Assembly (NCBI RefSeq): GCF_023008165.1
Contig: NZ_JAKQZA010000005.1
Span: forward strand, 124,001-188,000
Source: Kordiimonas laminariae
Lineage (GTDB): Bacteria; Pseudomonadota; Alphaproteobacteria; Sphingomonadales; Kordiimonadaceae
Direction of reading: 5' to 3'
Length of the DNA: 64,000 nucleotides
In this document: positions 16,272 to 27,378 of the stretch, piece by piece
Layout: each line of letters starts with the position of its first letter
How positions within the stretch are numbered: the first letter of the stretch is position 1
Translations under genes and position numbers: made by a program
Notes under the pieces: generated by a model
Databases searched by the model: none
What the model was told of the DNA's origin: nothing
The model's input: only the letters and a program-made list of their open reading frames with translations

Positions 16272-17723
16272 ATGGCACCTGAGACAGCGAATATCCTTAT
16301 TGTAGAAGACAGCCCAACACTGGCCCTCACCTACCGGGAATATATGCGGCCACTGGGAACAGGCATTCATCTCGCGGAAACCGGGAAAGAAGCCCTCACG
16401 CTTATTGAAGAAACAAATCCAAATATAATACTTCTTGACCTTAAACTTCCAGATATGGACGGTATTGATATCTTGAAGGAAGTAAAAGCACGGGGACTGG
16501 CTGCCAGAATTATCGTGATCACAGCCCACGGCTCTGTCACAACAGCTGTTGAAGCCATGCAGGAAGGCGCAGATGATTTCCTTTTAAAACCTTTCACTGC
16601 GGAGCGGATCACAACAACCGTCAAAAATGCGCTTGAAATGCACCGATTATCAGGCCTTGTGGAACAGTTTGAAGGCCGGAAAGCCAAAAAGTTTGATAAG
16701 TTTATCGGTGAAAGCCCAGCCATGCAGGCTGTTTACCGTATGATTGAAGATAGCGCCCCTTCAAAAGCCAGTGTCTTCATCAACGGCCCTTCGGGAACGG
16801 GTAAAGAATTGTGTGCTGAAGCGATCCACCAATTAAGCCCAAGGCACAGCAAACATTTCGTGGCGTTAAACTGTGCCGCGATCCCTGAAAATCTGATTGA
16901 AAGCGAGATTTTCGGCCACCTTCGCGGTGCTTTCACGGGCGCTACAGCTGACAGGGAAGGCGCGGCCGTACGGGCTGACGGGGGCACTCTGTTTCTTGAT
17001 GAAATCTGTGAAATGCCACTCGACCTACAGTCTAAGTTGCTTCGCTTCATCCAAACAGGGCAAGTTGTCCCTGTAGGGAGCAACACACCTATAACTGTCA
17101 ATGTTCGTTTCGTATGTGCAACAAACAGAAACCCCTGGGATGAAGTGGAAGCTGGACGCTTCAGGGAAGACCTGTTTTACAGGCTTCACGTAGTTCCTAT
17201 TCATGTCCCTCCACTGAAAGACCGGGGCGAAGACAGCATCGCTATTGCCGAACATCTGTTGAAAACATTCGCAGCAGAAGAACAAAAGCAATTTGAAGGC
17301 ATTGATACCACTGCCAAAGACATAATCCTCTCTCATGCATGGCCGGGTAATGTACGCGAACTGGGCAATGTTATCCAAAGTGCCGTGGTTTTAAATGACG
17401 GAAAAGCCCTTACAGGCGATATGCTTAGCAAGCTAATGGGTCCAGCGCGCCAACAAAAAGCCTCCCCAGCAGGAGAAACCATTCTCCCTGGCGGCAGAAG
17501 ACAGATTGTAGAAACTCAGCCCGAGCAAGAGGTAGCTTCCACAACATCATCACAAAACTGGATTAATGGTACTATTGAGCCGTTAGCTGTTACTGAGCGG
17601 AAGATTATAGAGCGCGCCATTGAACTTTGCAGCGGCAAAGTAAGACAGGCAGCCCATAAACTAGAAGTAAATCCATCCACCCTCTACCGCAAATTGAAAG
17701 AGTGGGATACATCTGAAAACTGA
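16272..17723 (+). CDS. Sigma-54-dependent response regulator, NtrC/LuxO-like
   Basis: A 483-residue activator. The receiver domain (1-120) has the acidic pair E12-D13, phosphorylated Asp56 in LLDLKLPDMDG and Lys106. The AAA+ domain has Walker A GPSGTGKE at 172-179, the sigma-54 contact loop GAFTGA and Walker B GGTLFLDEI. A Fis-type HTH closes the protein (AAHKLEVNPSTLYRKLK). It remodels sigma-54 polymerase at -24/-12 promoters when phosphorylated. The overall arrangement is closest to LuxO/NtrC types. No partner kinase is adjacent, so it is an orphan here. A strong terminator follows at 17736-17767. Confidence 0.92.
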   Translation: MAPETANILIVEDSPTLALTYREYMRPLGTGIHLAETGKEALTLIEETNPNIILLDLKLPDMDGIDILKEVKARGLAARIIVITAHGSVTTAVEAMQEGADDFLLKPFTAERITTTVKNALEMHRLSGLVEQFEGRKAKKFDKFIGESPAMQAVYRMIEDSAPSKASVFINGPSGTGKELCAEAIHQLSPRHSKHFVALNCAAIPENLIESEIFGHLRGAFTGATADREGAAVRADGGTLFLDEICEMPLDLQSKLLRFIQTGQVVPVGSNTPITVNVRFVCATNRNPWDEVEAGRFREDLFYRLHVVPIHVPPLKDRGEDSIAIAEHLLKTFAAEEQKQFEGIDTTAKDIILSHAWPGNVRELGNVIQSAVVLNDGKALTGDMLSKLMGPARQQKASPAGETILPGGRRQIVETQPEQEVASTTSSQNWINGTIEPLAVTERKIIERAIELCSGKVRQAAHKLEVNPSTLYRKLKEWDTSEN

Positions 17724-17735
17724 TGCCTCTTAACT

Positions 17736-17767
17736 AAAAAAGGCCTTACAAAAGCAAGGCCTTTTTT
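17736..17767. terminator. Bidirectional Rho-independent terminator
   Basis: A perfect 12-bp stem, AAAAAAGGCCTT (17736-17747) and AAGGCCTTTTTT (17756-17767), with an 8-base loop. It has a T-run in both directions and separates the convergent response-regulator and maeB genes. Confidence 0.93.
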
Positions 17768-17789
17768 GAATCTATAATTAGCTTAGTAA

Positions 17790-20081
17790 CTATTTTTTGC
17801 TTTTCTTCATTACCTCAAGGGCATGCGCATTACTTGCCGCCAAACCAGCCATATTCACCAAATCAGATGATGAAGATGTCATACGGGCCACCTGAATTGA
17901 ATGGTTCATGCCAAGTAACAGTGGGCCAATAACCTTAGCATCACCAAGTTCAGAAAGCAGCTTGTAGGCAATGTTCGCAGAGTGAAGCGCTGGCATAATC
18001 AAGATATTCGCAGGGCCTGACATGCGCATAAATGGATAAAGCTCTTTCAGATCTTTATTCAGCGCCACATCAGCCTGCATCTCACCGTCATATTCAAAAT
18101 CAACATCGCGATCATCAAGAATACGTACAGCTTCCTGAAGATGGCTTGTTTTATCAGATGGCGGATTACCGAAGTTAGAGAAAGACAGGAACGCAACTCG
18201 TGGGTCATGTCCCATACGGCGTGCAAACCCAGCAGCGCTTTCAGCAATATCAGCGAGATCTTCCGCGCTTGGATTTTCATTCACTGTTGTATCAGCCATA
18301 AATACAGTACGGCCTTTGGCTACCACAATGGAAAGACCAAATGGACGCTGCCCTGGAAGCGGATCAACAACACGTTTAATGTTTTTAAGCGCACGCCAAT
18401 AATGGCGGGTTACACCCGTAAGAACCGCATCCGCATCCCCTGTTGCCACCATACAGGCAGAGAATACGTTCCGGTCCCGCTTGATCATACGCTGGATATC
18501 ACGAAGCAGGTAACCACGGCGGTTCAAACGCTCATACATATAATCAACGTAGGCCTGCGTGCGGTCTGTATTGCTTGCGTTCTTAATCTCAAAGGCTTTA
18601 TCGTCCACACCCATCTCACGGAGTTTTTCACGGATTGGTGCTTCATAACCCACAAGAACAGGAATACCGTATCCTGCAGCTTTAAAACCAACGGCTGCGC
18701 GCAGAACTTTTTCTTCTTCTGCTTCCGCAAACACCACACGGCGTGGTTCGCGGCGCTTGAGATCTTCAAACATACCGGAAAGCGTGCCAGCTGTCGGATC
18801 AAGGCGTGCAGACAGTTCAACTTCATACGCGGCCATATCTTCAATCGGCTTACGAGCAACGCCTGTATCCATTGCAGCTTGTGCCACCGCCATCGGCAGA
18901 CGGCAGATGAGACGCGGATCAAACGGTGCCGGGATAATATAGTCTGGGCCGTAATGAGGCTGCTCGCCACCATAAGCTGCTGCTACTTCATCAGGCACAT
19001 CTTCACGAGCCAATTCAGCGAGAGCTTTTGCACAAGCAATTTTCATTTCTTCATTGATGGTGCGTGCACGTACATCAAGAGCACCACGGAAGATATACGG
19101 AAAACCAAGAACGTTGTTTACCTGATTTGGATAATCAGAACGGCCTGTTGCCATAATGGCATCTTTACGCACTTCAGCTACTGCTTCCGGTGTAATCTCA
19201 GGGTCAGGGTTTGCCATCGCGAAAATAATTGGCTTATCAGCCATGGATTTCACCATATCCTGCGTAATCGCACCCGGGCCAGCGAGACCAAGAACAGCAT
19301 CAGCGCCCGCGATCGCTTCTTCAAGCGTGCGGTCATCTGTTTCAATAGCGTGGGCTGATTTCCACTGGTTCATACCTTCTTCACGGCCTGAATAAATCAC
19401 GCCTGTGCGGTCAACCATGGTTACATTTTCATGCGGAAGGCCCATTGCCTTGATCAGCTCAATACAGGCAATACAAGCTGCACCAGCACCAATCGCCACA
19501 ACCTTAGTATCTTTGATATCGCGACCAGTGATATCAAGCGCATTCAGGAAACCCGCCGCTGTGATAATCGCAGTACCATGCTGATCATCATGGAATACAG
19601 GGATATCCATTGCTTCGCGAAGACGCTGCTCAATAATGAAACACGCAGGCGCACCAATATCTTCAAGGTTAATACCGCCGAAGCTAGGGCCAAGCAGTTT
19701 CACACAGTTTACAAATTCATCTATGTCTTCACTGTCGACCTCAAGGTCAATCGAATCCACATCAGCGAAACGCTTGAAAAGTACAGACTTTCCTTCCATC
19801 ACCGGCTTGGATGCCTGCGCACCAAGATTGCCAAGACCAAGAATCGCTGTACCGTTTGAAATCACCGCAACAAGGTTACCCTTGGTGGTATAGTCATAGG
19901 CTGTATCAGGGTCTTCTGCGATTGCCTCTACAGGGACTGCCACACCTGGGCTATAAGCAAGCGAGAGGTCTCTCTGCGTTGCCATTGGTTTTGACGGTGT
20001 AATCTCTAATTTACCGGGGCGACCAGCCGAGTGAAAGCGAAGCGCTTCAGCATCCGTAAACTTGGATGATTTTGTAGGCAT
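17790..20081 (-). CDS. maeB: NADP-dependent malic enzyme, MaeB type with phosphotransacetylase-like domain
   Basis: A 763-residue two-domain enzyme. Residues 1-430 are the malic enzyme: LAYSPGVAVPVEAI, the metal and substrate region HDDQHGTAIITAAG, and the nucleotide-binding GAGAACIACIELI. Residues about 440-763 resemble phosphate acetyltransferase but in this family the domain is regulatory, sensing acetyl-CoA, rather than catalytic. The enzyme decarboxylates malate to pyruvate, making NADPH. Length and domain order match E. coli MaeB (759). It is transcribed alone and is divergent from mutS. The bidirectional terminator lies 22 bases after the stop codon. Confidence 0.95.
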   Translation of the reverse strand: MPTKSSKFTDAEALRFHSAGRPGKLEITPSKPMATQRDLSLAYSPGVAVPVEAIAEDPDTAYDYTTKGNLVAVISNGTAILGLGNLGAQASKPVMEGKSVLFKRFADVDSIDLEVDSEDIDEFVNCVKLLGPSFGGINLEDIGAPACFIIEQRLREAMDIPVFHDDQHGTAIITAAGFLNALDITGRDIKDTKVVAIGAGAACIACIELIKAMGLPHENVTMVDRTGVIYSGREEGMNQWKSAHAIETDDRTLEEAIAGADAVLGLAGPGAITQDMVKSMADKPIIFAMANPDPEITPEAVAEVRKDAIMATGRSDYPNQVNNVLGFPYIFRGALDVRARTINEEMKIACAKALAELAREDVPDEVAAAYGGEQPHYGPDYIIPAPFDPRLICRLPMAVAQAAMDTGVARKPIEDMAAYEVELSARLDPTAGTLSGMFEDLKRREPRRVVFAEAEEEKVLRAAVGFKAAGYGIPVLVGYEAPIREKLREMGVDDKAFEIKNASNTDRTQAYVDYMYERLNRRGYLLRDIQRMIKRDRNVFSACMVATGDADAVLTGVTRHYWRALKNIKRVVDPLPGQRPFGLSIVVAKGRTVFMADTTVNENPSAEDLADIAESAAGFARRMGHDPRVAFLSFSNFGNPPSDKTSHLQEAVRILDDRDVDFEYDGEMQADVALNKDLKELYPFMRMSGPANILIMPALHSANIAYKLLSELGDAKVIGPLLLGMNHSIQVARMTSSSSDLVNMAGLAASNAHALEVMKKSKK

Positions 20082-20213
20082 TGGGGATCCTTTGTTCTCT
20101 TGTAGCCGTTGGGGCCATATTGCTATAAAAGCAAGCTACTTATATGCCGCATACTATGGCATAAAGCCTATGACAATTGAAATTTAACAAGTTTACCGAA
20201 GGTTTTTTATATA

Positions 20214-22961
20214 ATGGCGTCGAGTTCAGTATCCGGAGCAGTAGCAGATATTCAAGAAGAAACATCTGCAAATACTGATAATATATGGACAAAAATGGCC
20301 AAAGCTCCGGGCGTTACTCCAATGATGGCGCAGTTTCTTGAGATTAAAGCAGCTTACCCTGATTGCCTTCTTTTTTACAGAATGGGTGATTTTTACGAGC
20401 TGTTTTTCGAAGATGCAGAACGCGCTTCAGCGGCGCTTGATATCACACTCACAAAACGCGGTAAGATTGACGGTAATGATATCCCAATGGCAGGCGTACC
20501 TGTGCATGCCTCAGAAATATATCTCTCTCGCCTTATTAAAAAATCTTTCAAAGTAGCTGTTTGCGAACAAACCGAAGACCCTGCTGAAGCCAAAAAGCGC
20601 GGGTCTAAAGCTGTGGTGCGCCGCGAGGTGGTACGCCTAGTAACCCCTGGCACCATTACGGAAGAAAATCTTCTCAACCCACGGTCAAACAACTATCTGG
20701 TGGCTCTTGGCCGCGCGCAGAAAGATATGGCGCTCGCGGTTGCTGAAATGTCTACAGGCGAGTTTTTCGTTTTGCCGACCAAGGCTGGCAGACTTGACGC
20801 TGACCTCGCGCGCCTACAACCCGGTGAACTACTCGTACCCAACGACATGATAGCAGACGATACACTCTCTGCTGGCCTGTTTGATTGGCGCAGTATCATC
20901 AGCCCAATGGATAAAAGCCGATTTGATAGCGGCTTTGGTAGCCGACGCCTCCAGGAATTGTTTGATGTTTCAACCCTGGATGGTTTCGCGAATTTCACAC
21001 GCGCGGATCTAGCTGCCGCTGGCGCACTGGTTGATTATCTCGATGATACCCAGAAGGGTAAAATGCCAAGGCTATACCCACCTAAGCGCCTGTCTGCTGA
21101 TGGCACAATGATGATTGATGCTGCCACACGCCGTAGTCTAGAGCTTGTGCGTACACAAACAGGCGAGACATCCGGAAGCCTTCTTTCAACAGTGGACCGC
21201 ACAGTTACTGGCGCGGGGGCTCGTCTCCTTGCCAAGCGCCTTTCCGCGCCGCTTACAGACCCTGTTCGCATTAACGAACGGCTGGACTGTGTGGATTATA
21301 TGCATAAGCGTAGCACACTGCGCCTTGATGTGCGGGATACACTAAAGAACACACCAGATATTGAACGGGCACTGGCAAGGCTTTCTCTAGGCCGCGGCGG
21401 ACCCCGTGATTTAGCCATGATCCGCGAAGGCCTTAAGGCAGCGAAACTTATTCAGACTTACCTTAGCGGCCCAAGTGGTGCACTGGATGAAGTTCCTGAT
21501 CTTATTCAGGATGCCCACGAAGATTTGGGTAGCCACAATGACCTTATTGATGAGCTTGCACGCGCCATTGTCGATGAACCACCGCTTATTACCCGCGATG
21601 GCGGTTATATCCGCGAAAACTACAGTGAAGCGCTTGATGAATACAGAACACTCAAGGACCATAGCCGCCGATTGATCGCCCAGCTTGAGGCCGAATATCA
21701 GCGGCTTACAGGTATCAACAGTCTAAAAATCAAACATAATAATGTGCTCGGCTTCCATGTAGATGTAACCGCAAAAAATGCAGATAAACTGTTACAAGAA
21801 CCACTAAATGAAACCTTTATTCACCGCCAGACCCTTGCAAATGCGGTACGTTTTTCTACAGCTGAACTTTCAAAGCTAGCAGGCAAAATTTCTGAAGCTG
21901 GTGATCGCGCACTTGCGCTTGAAGCTGATATGTTCACGGGTTTAGTCGCTATGATTATGGAGTTGGCTGGCCCAATTTCTATGGCAGCTGATGCTCTCGC
22001 AATGCTGGATGTCTCCACAAGTCTTGCAACCCTTGCGGAAGAAGATCGTTATATCCGTCCTGAGGTAGATGACAGCCTTGCTTTTGATGTGATCGGCGCT
22101 AGGCACCCGGTTGTAGAAAAAGCTCTAATGGCCGCAGACAGCAAACCATTTGTTGCAAATGACTGTGACTTATCACCCGAACAACGCCTTTGGCTGATTA
22201 CTGGCCCGAATATGGCTGGTAAATCTACGTTCCTTAGGCAAAACGCGCTTATTGCTGTACTCGCACAAATGGGAAGCTTTGTGCCTGCCGCCAGCGCCCA
22301 TATTGGTTCCGTGGACAGGCTTTTCAGCCGTGTTGGTGCTTCTGACGACCTGGCTCACGGCAGATCAACCTTTATGGTAGAAATGGTGGAAACTGCCGCG
22401 ATCCTTAATCAAGCGGGCCCACGCTCACTCGTTATTCTGGATGAAATCGGCCGCGGCACAGCTACTTATGATGGGCTTTCCATCGCTTGGGCCGCTGTTG
22501 AAAACCTTCATAACATCAACCAGAGCCGCGCATTATTCGCGACCCACTACCATGAACTGACAGCTCTTAAAGAAACGCTGGAAAGCGTATCTCTCCGGTC
22601 AATGAAGGTACGGGAATGGAAGGGTGATGTTGTCTTCCTTCACGAAGTAGCCGCAGGCGCAGCTGACCGGTCATATGGTATTCAGGTTGCCAAACTTGCA
22701 GGTTTGCCAACAGCGGTTATTAACCGCGCACGTCAGGTACTTGATCATCTTGAAAACAGCGATAAAGGCGATAAAGCCCAAGGTCTTATTCAAGATCTTC
22801 CGCTATTCCATAATGCAACTCTCAACGAACCTACTGCCAGCTACGAGATTGCACCTTCTGAAGTTGAGGAAAAACTCTCGGAAATTAATCCAGATGAACT
22901 CTCGCCAAAAGAAGCGCTTGAAATAGTTTATAATCTGAAGGACCTTTTACCGAACCCTTAA
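20214..22961 (+). CDS. mutS: DNA mismatch repair protein MutS
   Basis: A 915-residue MutS. The mismatch-reading Phe-x-Glu is F60-Y61-E62 in [13 protein letters not shown]. The clamp/lever helices occupy the middle, and the ATPase has Walker [10 protein letters not shown] near residue 664 and Walker [16 protein letters not shown]. It recognises mismatches and recruits MutL. The N terminus is about 25 residues longer than in E. coli. It starts glnD 15 bases after its stop, an order (mutS-glnD-murJ) that is frequent in alphaproteobacteria. A short inverted repeat ATGCC/GGCAT lies at 20144-20162 in the region shared with divergent maeB. Confidence 0.98.
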   Translation: MASSSVSGAVADIQEETSANTDNIWTKMAKAPGVTPMMAQFLEIKAAYPDCLLFYRMGDFYELFFEDAERASAALDITLTKRGKIDGNDIPMAGVPVHASEIYLSRLIKKSFKVAVCEQTEDPAEAKKRGSKAVVRREVVRLVTPGTITEENLLNPRSNNYLVALGRAQKDMALAVAEMSTGEFFVLPTKAGRLDADLARLQPGELLVPNDMIADDTLSAGLFDWRSIISPMDKSRFDSGFGSRRLQELFDVSTLDGFANFTRADLAAAGALVDYLDDTQKGKMPRLYPPKRLSADGTMMIDAATRRSLELVRTQTGETSGSLLSTVDRTVTGAGARLLAKRLSAPLTDPVRINERLDCVDYMHKRSTLRLDVRDTLKNTPDIERALARLSLGRGGPRDLAMIREGLKAAKLIQTYLSGPSGALDEVPDLIQDAHEDLGSHNDLIDELARAIVDEPPLITRDGGYIRENYSEALDEYRTLKDHSRRLIAQLEAEYQRLTGINSLKIKHNNVLGFHVDVTAKNADKLLQEPLNETFIHRQTLANAVRFSTAELSKLAGKISEAGDRALALEADMFTGLVAMIMELAGPISMAADALAMLDVSTSLATLAEEDRYIRPEVDDSLAFDVIGARHPVVEKALMAADSKPFVANDCDLSPEQRLWLITGPNMAGKSTFLRQNALIAVLAQMGSFVPAASAHIGSVDRLFSRVGASDDLAHGRSTFMVEMVETAAILNQAGPRSLVILDEIGRGTATYDGLSIAWAAVENLHNINQSRALFATHYHELTALKETLESVSLRSMKVREWKGDVVFLHEVAAGAADRSYGIQVAKLAGLPTAVINRARQVLDHLENSDKGDKAQGLIQDLPLFHNATLNEPTASYEIAPSEVEEKLSEINPDELSPKEALEIVYNLKDLLPNP

Positions 22962-22976
22962 GAAGAAGACCTTGTA

Positions 22977-25751
22977 ATGAGCAAAATCCGCAATAGGCGC
23001 GCCCTTATTAACCGCAAAGAATTGGTTATTGCGTTAGATGCACTTGTGGAAAATACACCCAAGGAAAAATGGCAGCTGGAGCTGGTAAAAGTCCTGAAAG
23101 CTGCCCACCGCTCAGGTTGGGAAGAGGTAAAACGTCGTTTTTTTGAAGATGCTGAAAAAGGTCATGTTTCAGCGGAATCCCTTTCGTATGTGATGGACCA
23201 ACTACTTCGCACGCTGTTTGATTTTGTCACAAAGCATGTCTATCCACTTAACAATCCAACTTCTTCAGAGCGTTTAGGACTTGTGGCAACCGGTGGATAT
23301 GGGCGCGGTGAACTGGCACCATATTCAGATGTAGATCTGCTGTTTCTTATCCCTTACAAATCCACACCATGGGCCGAGAGCGTCGTTGAATACATGCTCT
23401 ATGTACTGTGGGATTTAGGCTTAAAAGTTGGGCACGCCACTCGCACACCTGATGAATGTGTCCGCCTCGCAAAAGAAGATCTGAGTATTCGCACATCGCT
23501 TCTCGAAGCACGCTTCCTATGGGGCGATGAAAAACTCTTTAAAACCGCAGCCAAACAGTTCTGGCGTCGGGTAGTAAATAATTCCGGCCCGGAGTTTATC
23601 GAAGGCAAGCTTGAAGAACGCGATAAGCGCCACAAAAAACTGGGAGATAGCCGCTATGTGGTGGAGCCCAACATCAAGGAAGGTAAAGGCGGACTTCGGG
23701 ACCTTCAAACTATGTGGTGGATTGCCCGAAACCTTTACGGTGTAAACCGCTCGAACGCTGTAAAGCCCGATATTCTCACTAAAGATGAAAACCGTCAGTT
23801 CCAAAAAGCGGAATCTTTCCTCTGGACAGTACGTGTTGCCCTTCATTTCCTCGCAAACCGCGCCGAGGAACGCTTGAGCTTTGATATGCAAAGGCAACTC
23901 GCCGAAACGCTTCACTATAAAGACCACCCTGGTGCGAGCGGCGTTGAACGCTTTATGAAACACTATTTTCTTGTTGCAAAACAAGTAGGTGACCTTACTC
24001 GAATTTTCTGCGCCGTACTTGAAGAGCGGGAACAAAAGAGCTTCTTTGCACGCTTCCGCCGCACCAAAAAGCTGAAGCAATTCGCTGTTGAAAGCGGCCG
24101 CTTAACTGTAGTCAATGAAGATGATTTCAAAACAGACCCTGGTCTGATGGTGAAAATATTCCGGATAGCTGACGAGCACGACCTTGATATTCATCCATCT
24201 GCGCTACGGCTGATGAAACAGAATTTAGGGAAAATTTCCTCCCGCGTACGCAGGCATCCCGATGTGAACGATGATTTTCTCTCCGTTCTCACCAGCCAGA
24301 AGGAAGGCGAGATCAATCTTCGCCGCATGAATGAAGCAGGCGTTTTCGGACGCTTTATTCCTGATTTTGGCCGCGTGGTGGCCCAGATGCAATATGACAT
24401 GTATCACCACTATACCGTGGATGAACACACCATTCGCGCCATCGGCCTTTTAGCAAAAATAGAGGCAGGAGAGCTTGCGCAAGATCACCCGCTTTCAACG
24501 GACGTTATTCAAAAGGTTATCTCCCGCAAAGTGCTATATGTGGCTGTACTTTTACACGATGTTGCAAAAGGCCGCGGCGGTGACCACAGCGTTTTAGGCG
24601 CTGAAGTAGCTGAAAAATTATGTCCGCGCCTGGGCCTTAAACCTGCAGAAACTGAAACTGTAGCGTGGCTCGTACGCTGGCACCTTCTCATGAGCAACAC
24701 TGCCTTCAAACGAGACCTTTCAGACCATAAAACCATTCTGGATTTTTGCGAACTGGTAAAAAGCCCAGAACGCCTGAGGCTTTTACTCGTACTTACGGTG
24801 GTTGATATTCGCGCGGTTGGTCCCGGCGTTTGGAACGGCTGGAAAGGCCAGCTCCTCAGGGAATTATATGCTGCTGCTGAGGAAGTACTACTTGTAGGGC
24901 ACGCAACTCGTGGCCGTCAGGAACGTGTAAAGGCGAAGAAAGAAAAGCTTGCAGCATCACTCAGTGACTGGAATGAAAACGACATCGACAAACACCAGAA
25001 CCGTATGAACGATGCCTACTGGATTGCGGAAGAAAACGATACGCTCATTCAGAATGCTCGATTGATGCGCCGTATAGACGAAAACGGCGATATACTGGGC
25101 GTGACAGCCCGGATCGAAACCTTTCAGGATATGACAAATGTCGCCATTTATGGGGAAGATCACCCGGGCATGTTTGCTCGTGTGGTTGGCGCGCTTGGTG
25201 TTGCTGGTGCCACAATTACTGGTGCGAAAATTCATACCTCTAAAGACGGCATGGCTGTCGATAATTTCACCGTACAGGATCTGGAAGGCCATGCTTTTGA
25301 TAGCCGCCGTTCACTTGATAAGCTTGAAGAAACCATTCTGGCCACCCTTAAAGGCAAGGTACGCCCCAAGGAGCGCCTGAAAAACAAAAAGGTATTTGGC
25401 AATAAATCAGACGCCTTTGAAGTAGAACCCGTGGTATTGATTGATAACAAAGCCTCAAACTGGTCAACAGTGATTGAGGTTAACGCTAAAGATCGTCCTG
25501 GACTACTTTATGATTTAGCCTATGCACTTTATGGCCTTAAACTTTCCATTTTCTCAGCACATATTTCCACCATTGGTGAACGAGCTGTTGATGTATTTTA
25601 TGTACGCGATCTAACGGGCCAAAAACTATCAAACAAAGTACGCCTGAGAAATATTGAAGAAAAACTCCTGAAGGCCGCGAGTGGCAAACCTATTTTTGGC
25701 TCAAAACCAACCAAAACAGAAAAGAAAAAAACACTGGAGAAAACCGAGTGA
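22977..25751 (+). CDS. glnD: Bifunctional PII uridylyltransferase / uridylyl-removing enzyme
   Basis: A 924-residue GlnD. The nucleotidyltransferase domain has GGYGRGELAPYSDVDLLF near residue 104 (the G-G-x-R-G and DVD catalytic residues). The HD hydrolase domain has LLHDVAKGRGGDHS near residue 527, which removes UMP. Two C-terminal ACT domains (from about 717 and 830: DHPGMFARVVGALG and DRPGLLYDLAYALYG) sense glutamine. GlnD sets the modification state of PII and so nitrogen assimilation. The gene overlaps murJ by four bases. With ptsN and rpoN, the window carries a good share of nitrogen signalling. Confidence 0.97.
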   Translation: MSKIRNRRALINRKELVIALDALVENTPKEKWQLELVKVLKAAHRSGWEEVKRRFFEDAEKGHVSAESLSYVMDQLLRTLFDFVTKHVYPLNNPTSSERLGLVATGGYGRGELAPYSDVDLLFLIPYKSTPWAESVVEYMLYVLWDLGLKVGHATRTPDECVRLAKEDLSIRTSLLEARFLWGDEKLFKTAAKQFWRRVVNNSGPEFIEGKLEERDKRHKKLGDSRYVVEPNIKEGKGGLRDLQTMWWIARNLYGVNRSNAVKPDILTKDENRQFQKAESFLWTVRVALHFLANRAEERLSFDMQRQLAETLHYKDHPGASGVERFMKHYFLVAKQVGDLTRIFCAVLEEREQKSFFARFRRTKKLKQFAVESGRLTVVNEDDFKTDPGLMVKIFRIADEHDLDIHPSALRLMKQNLGKISSRVRRHPDVNDDFLSVLTSQKEGEINLRRMNEAGVFGRFIPDFGRVVAQMQYDMYHHYTVDEHTIRAIGLLAKIEAGELAQDHPLSTDVIQKVISRKVLYVAVLLHDVAKGRGGDHSVLGAEVAEKLCPRLGLKPAETETVAWLVRWHLLMSNTAFKRDLSDHKTILDFCELVKSPERLRLLLVLTVVDIRAVGPGVWNGWKGQLLRELYAAAEEVLLVGHATRGRQERVKAKKEKLAASLSDWNENDIDKHQNRMNDAYWIAEENDTLIQNARLMRRIDENGDILGVTARIETFQDMTNVAIYGEDHPGMFARVVGALGVAGATITGAKIHTSKDGMAVDNFTVQDLEGHAFDSRRSLDKLEETILATLKGKVRPKERLKNKKVFGNKSDAFEVEPVVLIDNKASNWSTVIEVNAKDRPGLLYDLAYALYGLKLSIFSAHISTIGERAVDVFYVRDLTGQKLSNKVRLRNIEEKLLKAASGKPIFGSKPTKTEKKKTLEKTE

Positions 25752-27310
25752 GCCTTATTAAAGGTATTTCAACGGTAGGGGGATTTACCCTTCTAAGTCG
25801 CGTTTTCGGGTTTGTCCGAGATATGTTTATGGCCAAATATTTAGGTGCAGGCTTGGCGGCAGACGCTTTTTTCATAGCATTTAAGTTACCCAACTTCTTT
25901 AGACGACTTTTTGCAGAAGGTGCCTTTTCCGTTGGTTTTGTGCCACTTTTCTCTAGGCGGCTGGGGAAACACATAACACCTGAAAGCCGAAAGACCGCAG
26001 AAGAATTTGCCAGCCACGTGCTTAGTTGGCTGTTTCCCATCCTTCTTTTCTTCCTTATTGTTATGGAAATAGGCATGGTGCCTATTATGTTTGGGCTCAC
26101 TGGTGGCTTTGAGGGCGATACTCAGAAGTTTAATTTTGTAGTAGAACTGGGCCGATACATATTTCCCTACCTACTTTTGATATCTCTGATGTCATTCTTT
26201 TCAGGCGTCCTCAATGCTTATGGTCGCTATTCAGCCGCTGCCTTTGCACCTGTAATCCTAAATATCTTTATGATTATAGCGCTTTATATCTATGGAGAAA
26301 GTGAACTGGAGGCGGCTAAAAAACTTGCTATTACAGTTTCTGTTGCAGGTTTTGCTCAACTCCTTTGGGTTTATGGCGCAGCCCTAAGAGCTGGTATTCG
26401 TATCTATCTACCAAGACCGAGACTATCAGAAAATGTAAAAGAGCTTTTGAGTTTAATTGGCCCTGCAGCAATTGGTGCTGGTATTATTCAAATCAACCTC
26501 TTGATCGATGTTGTTATTGCAGCCCGCTTTCTGCCTGAAGGGTCCGTTTCCTGGCTCTTTTATGCAGATAGACTTAATCAATTACCTCTCGGCGTAATTG
26601 GCATTGCAGTTGGCACAGTTCTATTGCCAAGTATTTCTCGTCTGCTTGCAGGCGGAGATGAAGCGGGTGCAAACCGCCAACAAAACCGAGCACTAGAGTT
26701 TTCACTTTTCCTTACCTTACCGTCTGCTGCAGCACTTATGGTAGCTGCTGGCCCCATCATAGCTACCCTCTTTGAAAGAGATGCCTTTAACAGTGCAGAT
26801 ACAGCAGCAACCGCACTAGCGCTTACTGTTTATGCTGCTGGACTACCAGCCTATGTAATCGCGAAAGCTCTTACACCCGGTTATTTCGCCAGAAGAGACA
26901 CTAAAACACCGGTAAAGTTTGCGGCAATTTCCCTTATGATTAACACAGTGCTTAATATTATTCTTATTCAGTTCATGGGACATGTGGGATTAGCTGCAGC
27001 CACTGCAATTGCCGCCTGGGCTAGCGTATTTATGTTCTACGGCGGCTTAAAAAAACGAGGTCAACTCACACTTGAAAGAGATACAGTCAACCGATTGATG
27101 AAGTTTTCCCTATCTGCCTTCATTATGGCAGGCGTTCTCTTTTACAGCCTGCCATATGTTGCGGAGTATTTCATTACTGATGGTATTACTCGTATCTCTA
27201 CGCTTGTCGGCGTCATCATTTTCGGTGTGATACTCTATTTTATCCCAGTTTTCAGTATGAAGGCGCTGACTATCACAGAATTGAAGCGATTTATCCGTCC
27301 AAATGCCTGA
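25748..27310 (+). CDS. murJ: Lipid II flippase MurJ
   Basis: A 520-residue integral membrane protein of the MVF (MurJ) family, with about 14 hydrophobic segments. Family marks include the N-terminal GFTLLSRVFGFVRDMFMAKYLGAG, the FRRLFAEGAFSVGFVPLF loop, and YADRLNQLPLGVIGIAVGTVLLPSISR. It moves lipid II across the inner membrane for peptidoglycan synthesis. It starts at a GTG that overlaps the glnD stop (GTGA), so translation is coupled. The stop is 68 bases before trpS. The mutS-glnD-murJ-trpS order is typical of alphaproteobacteria. Confidence 0.96.
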   Translation: MSLIKGISTVGGFTLLSRVFGFVRDMFMAKYLGAGLAADAFFIAFKLPNFFRRLFAEGAFSVGFVPLFSRRLGKHITPESRKTAEEFASHVLSWLFPILLFFLIVMEIGMVPIMFGLTGGFEGDTQKFNFVVELGRYIFPYLLLISLMSFFSGVLNAYGRYSAAAFAPVILNIFMIIALYIYGESELEAAKKLAITVSVAGFAQLLWVYGAALRAGIRIYLPRPRLSENVKELLSLIGPAAIGAGIIQINLLIDVVIAARFLPEGSVSWLFYADRLNQLPLGVIGIAVGTVLLPSISRLLAGGDEAGANRQQNRALEFSLFLTLPSAAALMVAAGPIIATLFERDAFNSADTAATALALTVYAAGLPAYVIAKALTPGYFARRDTKTPVKFAAISLMINTVLNIILIQFMGHVGLAAATAIAAWASVFMFYGGLKKRGQLTLERDTVNRLMKFSLSAFIMAGVLFYSLPYVAEYFITDGITRISTLVGVIIFGVILYFIPVFSMKALTITELKRFIRPNA

Positions 27311-27378
27311 TCGCTGCTTGACCGGATGAAACCAGCCTGTAATAAGGCAGCTACACGCTGAATAATTGGAGATATACA

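Noticed and set aside
15759-16529. Long version of the PilZ protein starting at 16529
   Set aside because: It overlaps the divergent response regulator and the extra residues are low quality; the PilZ domain and ribosome binding site fit ATG 16127.
18141-19358. 405-codon open frame opposite maeB
   Set aside because: It lies antisense within the strongly supported maeB gene, with composition like an out-of-frame shadow.
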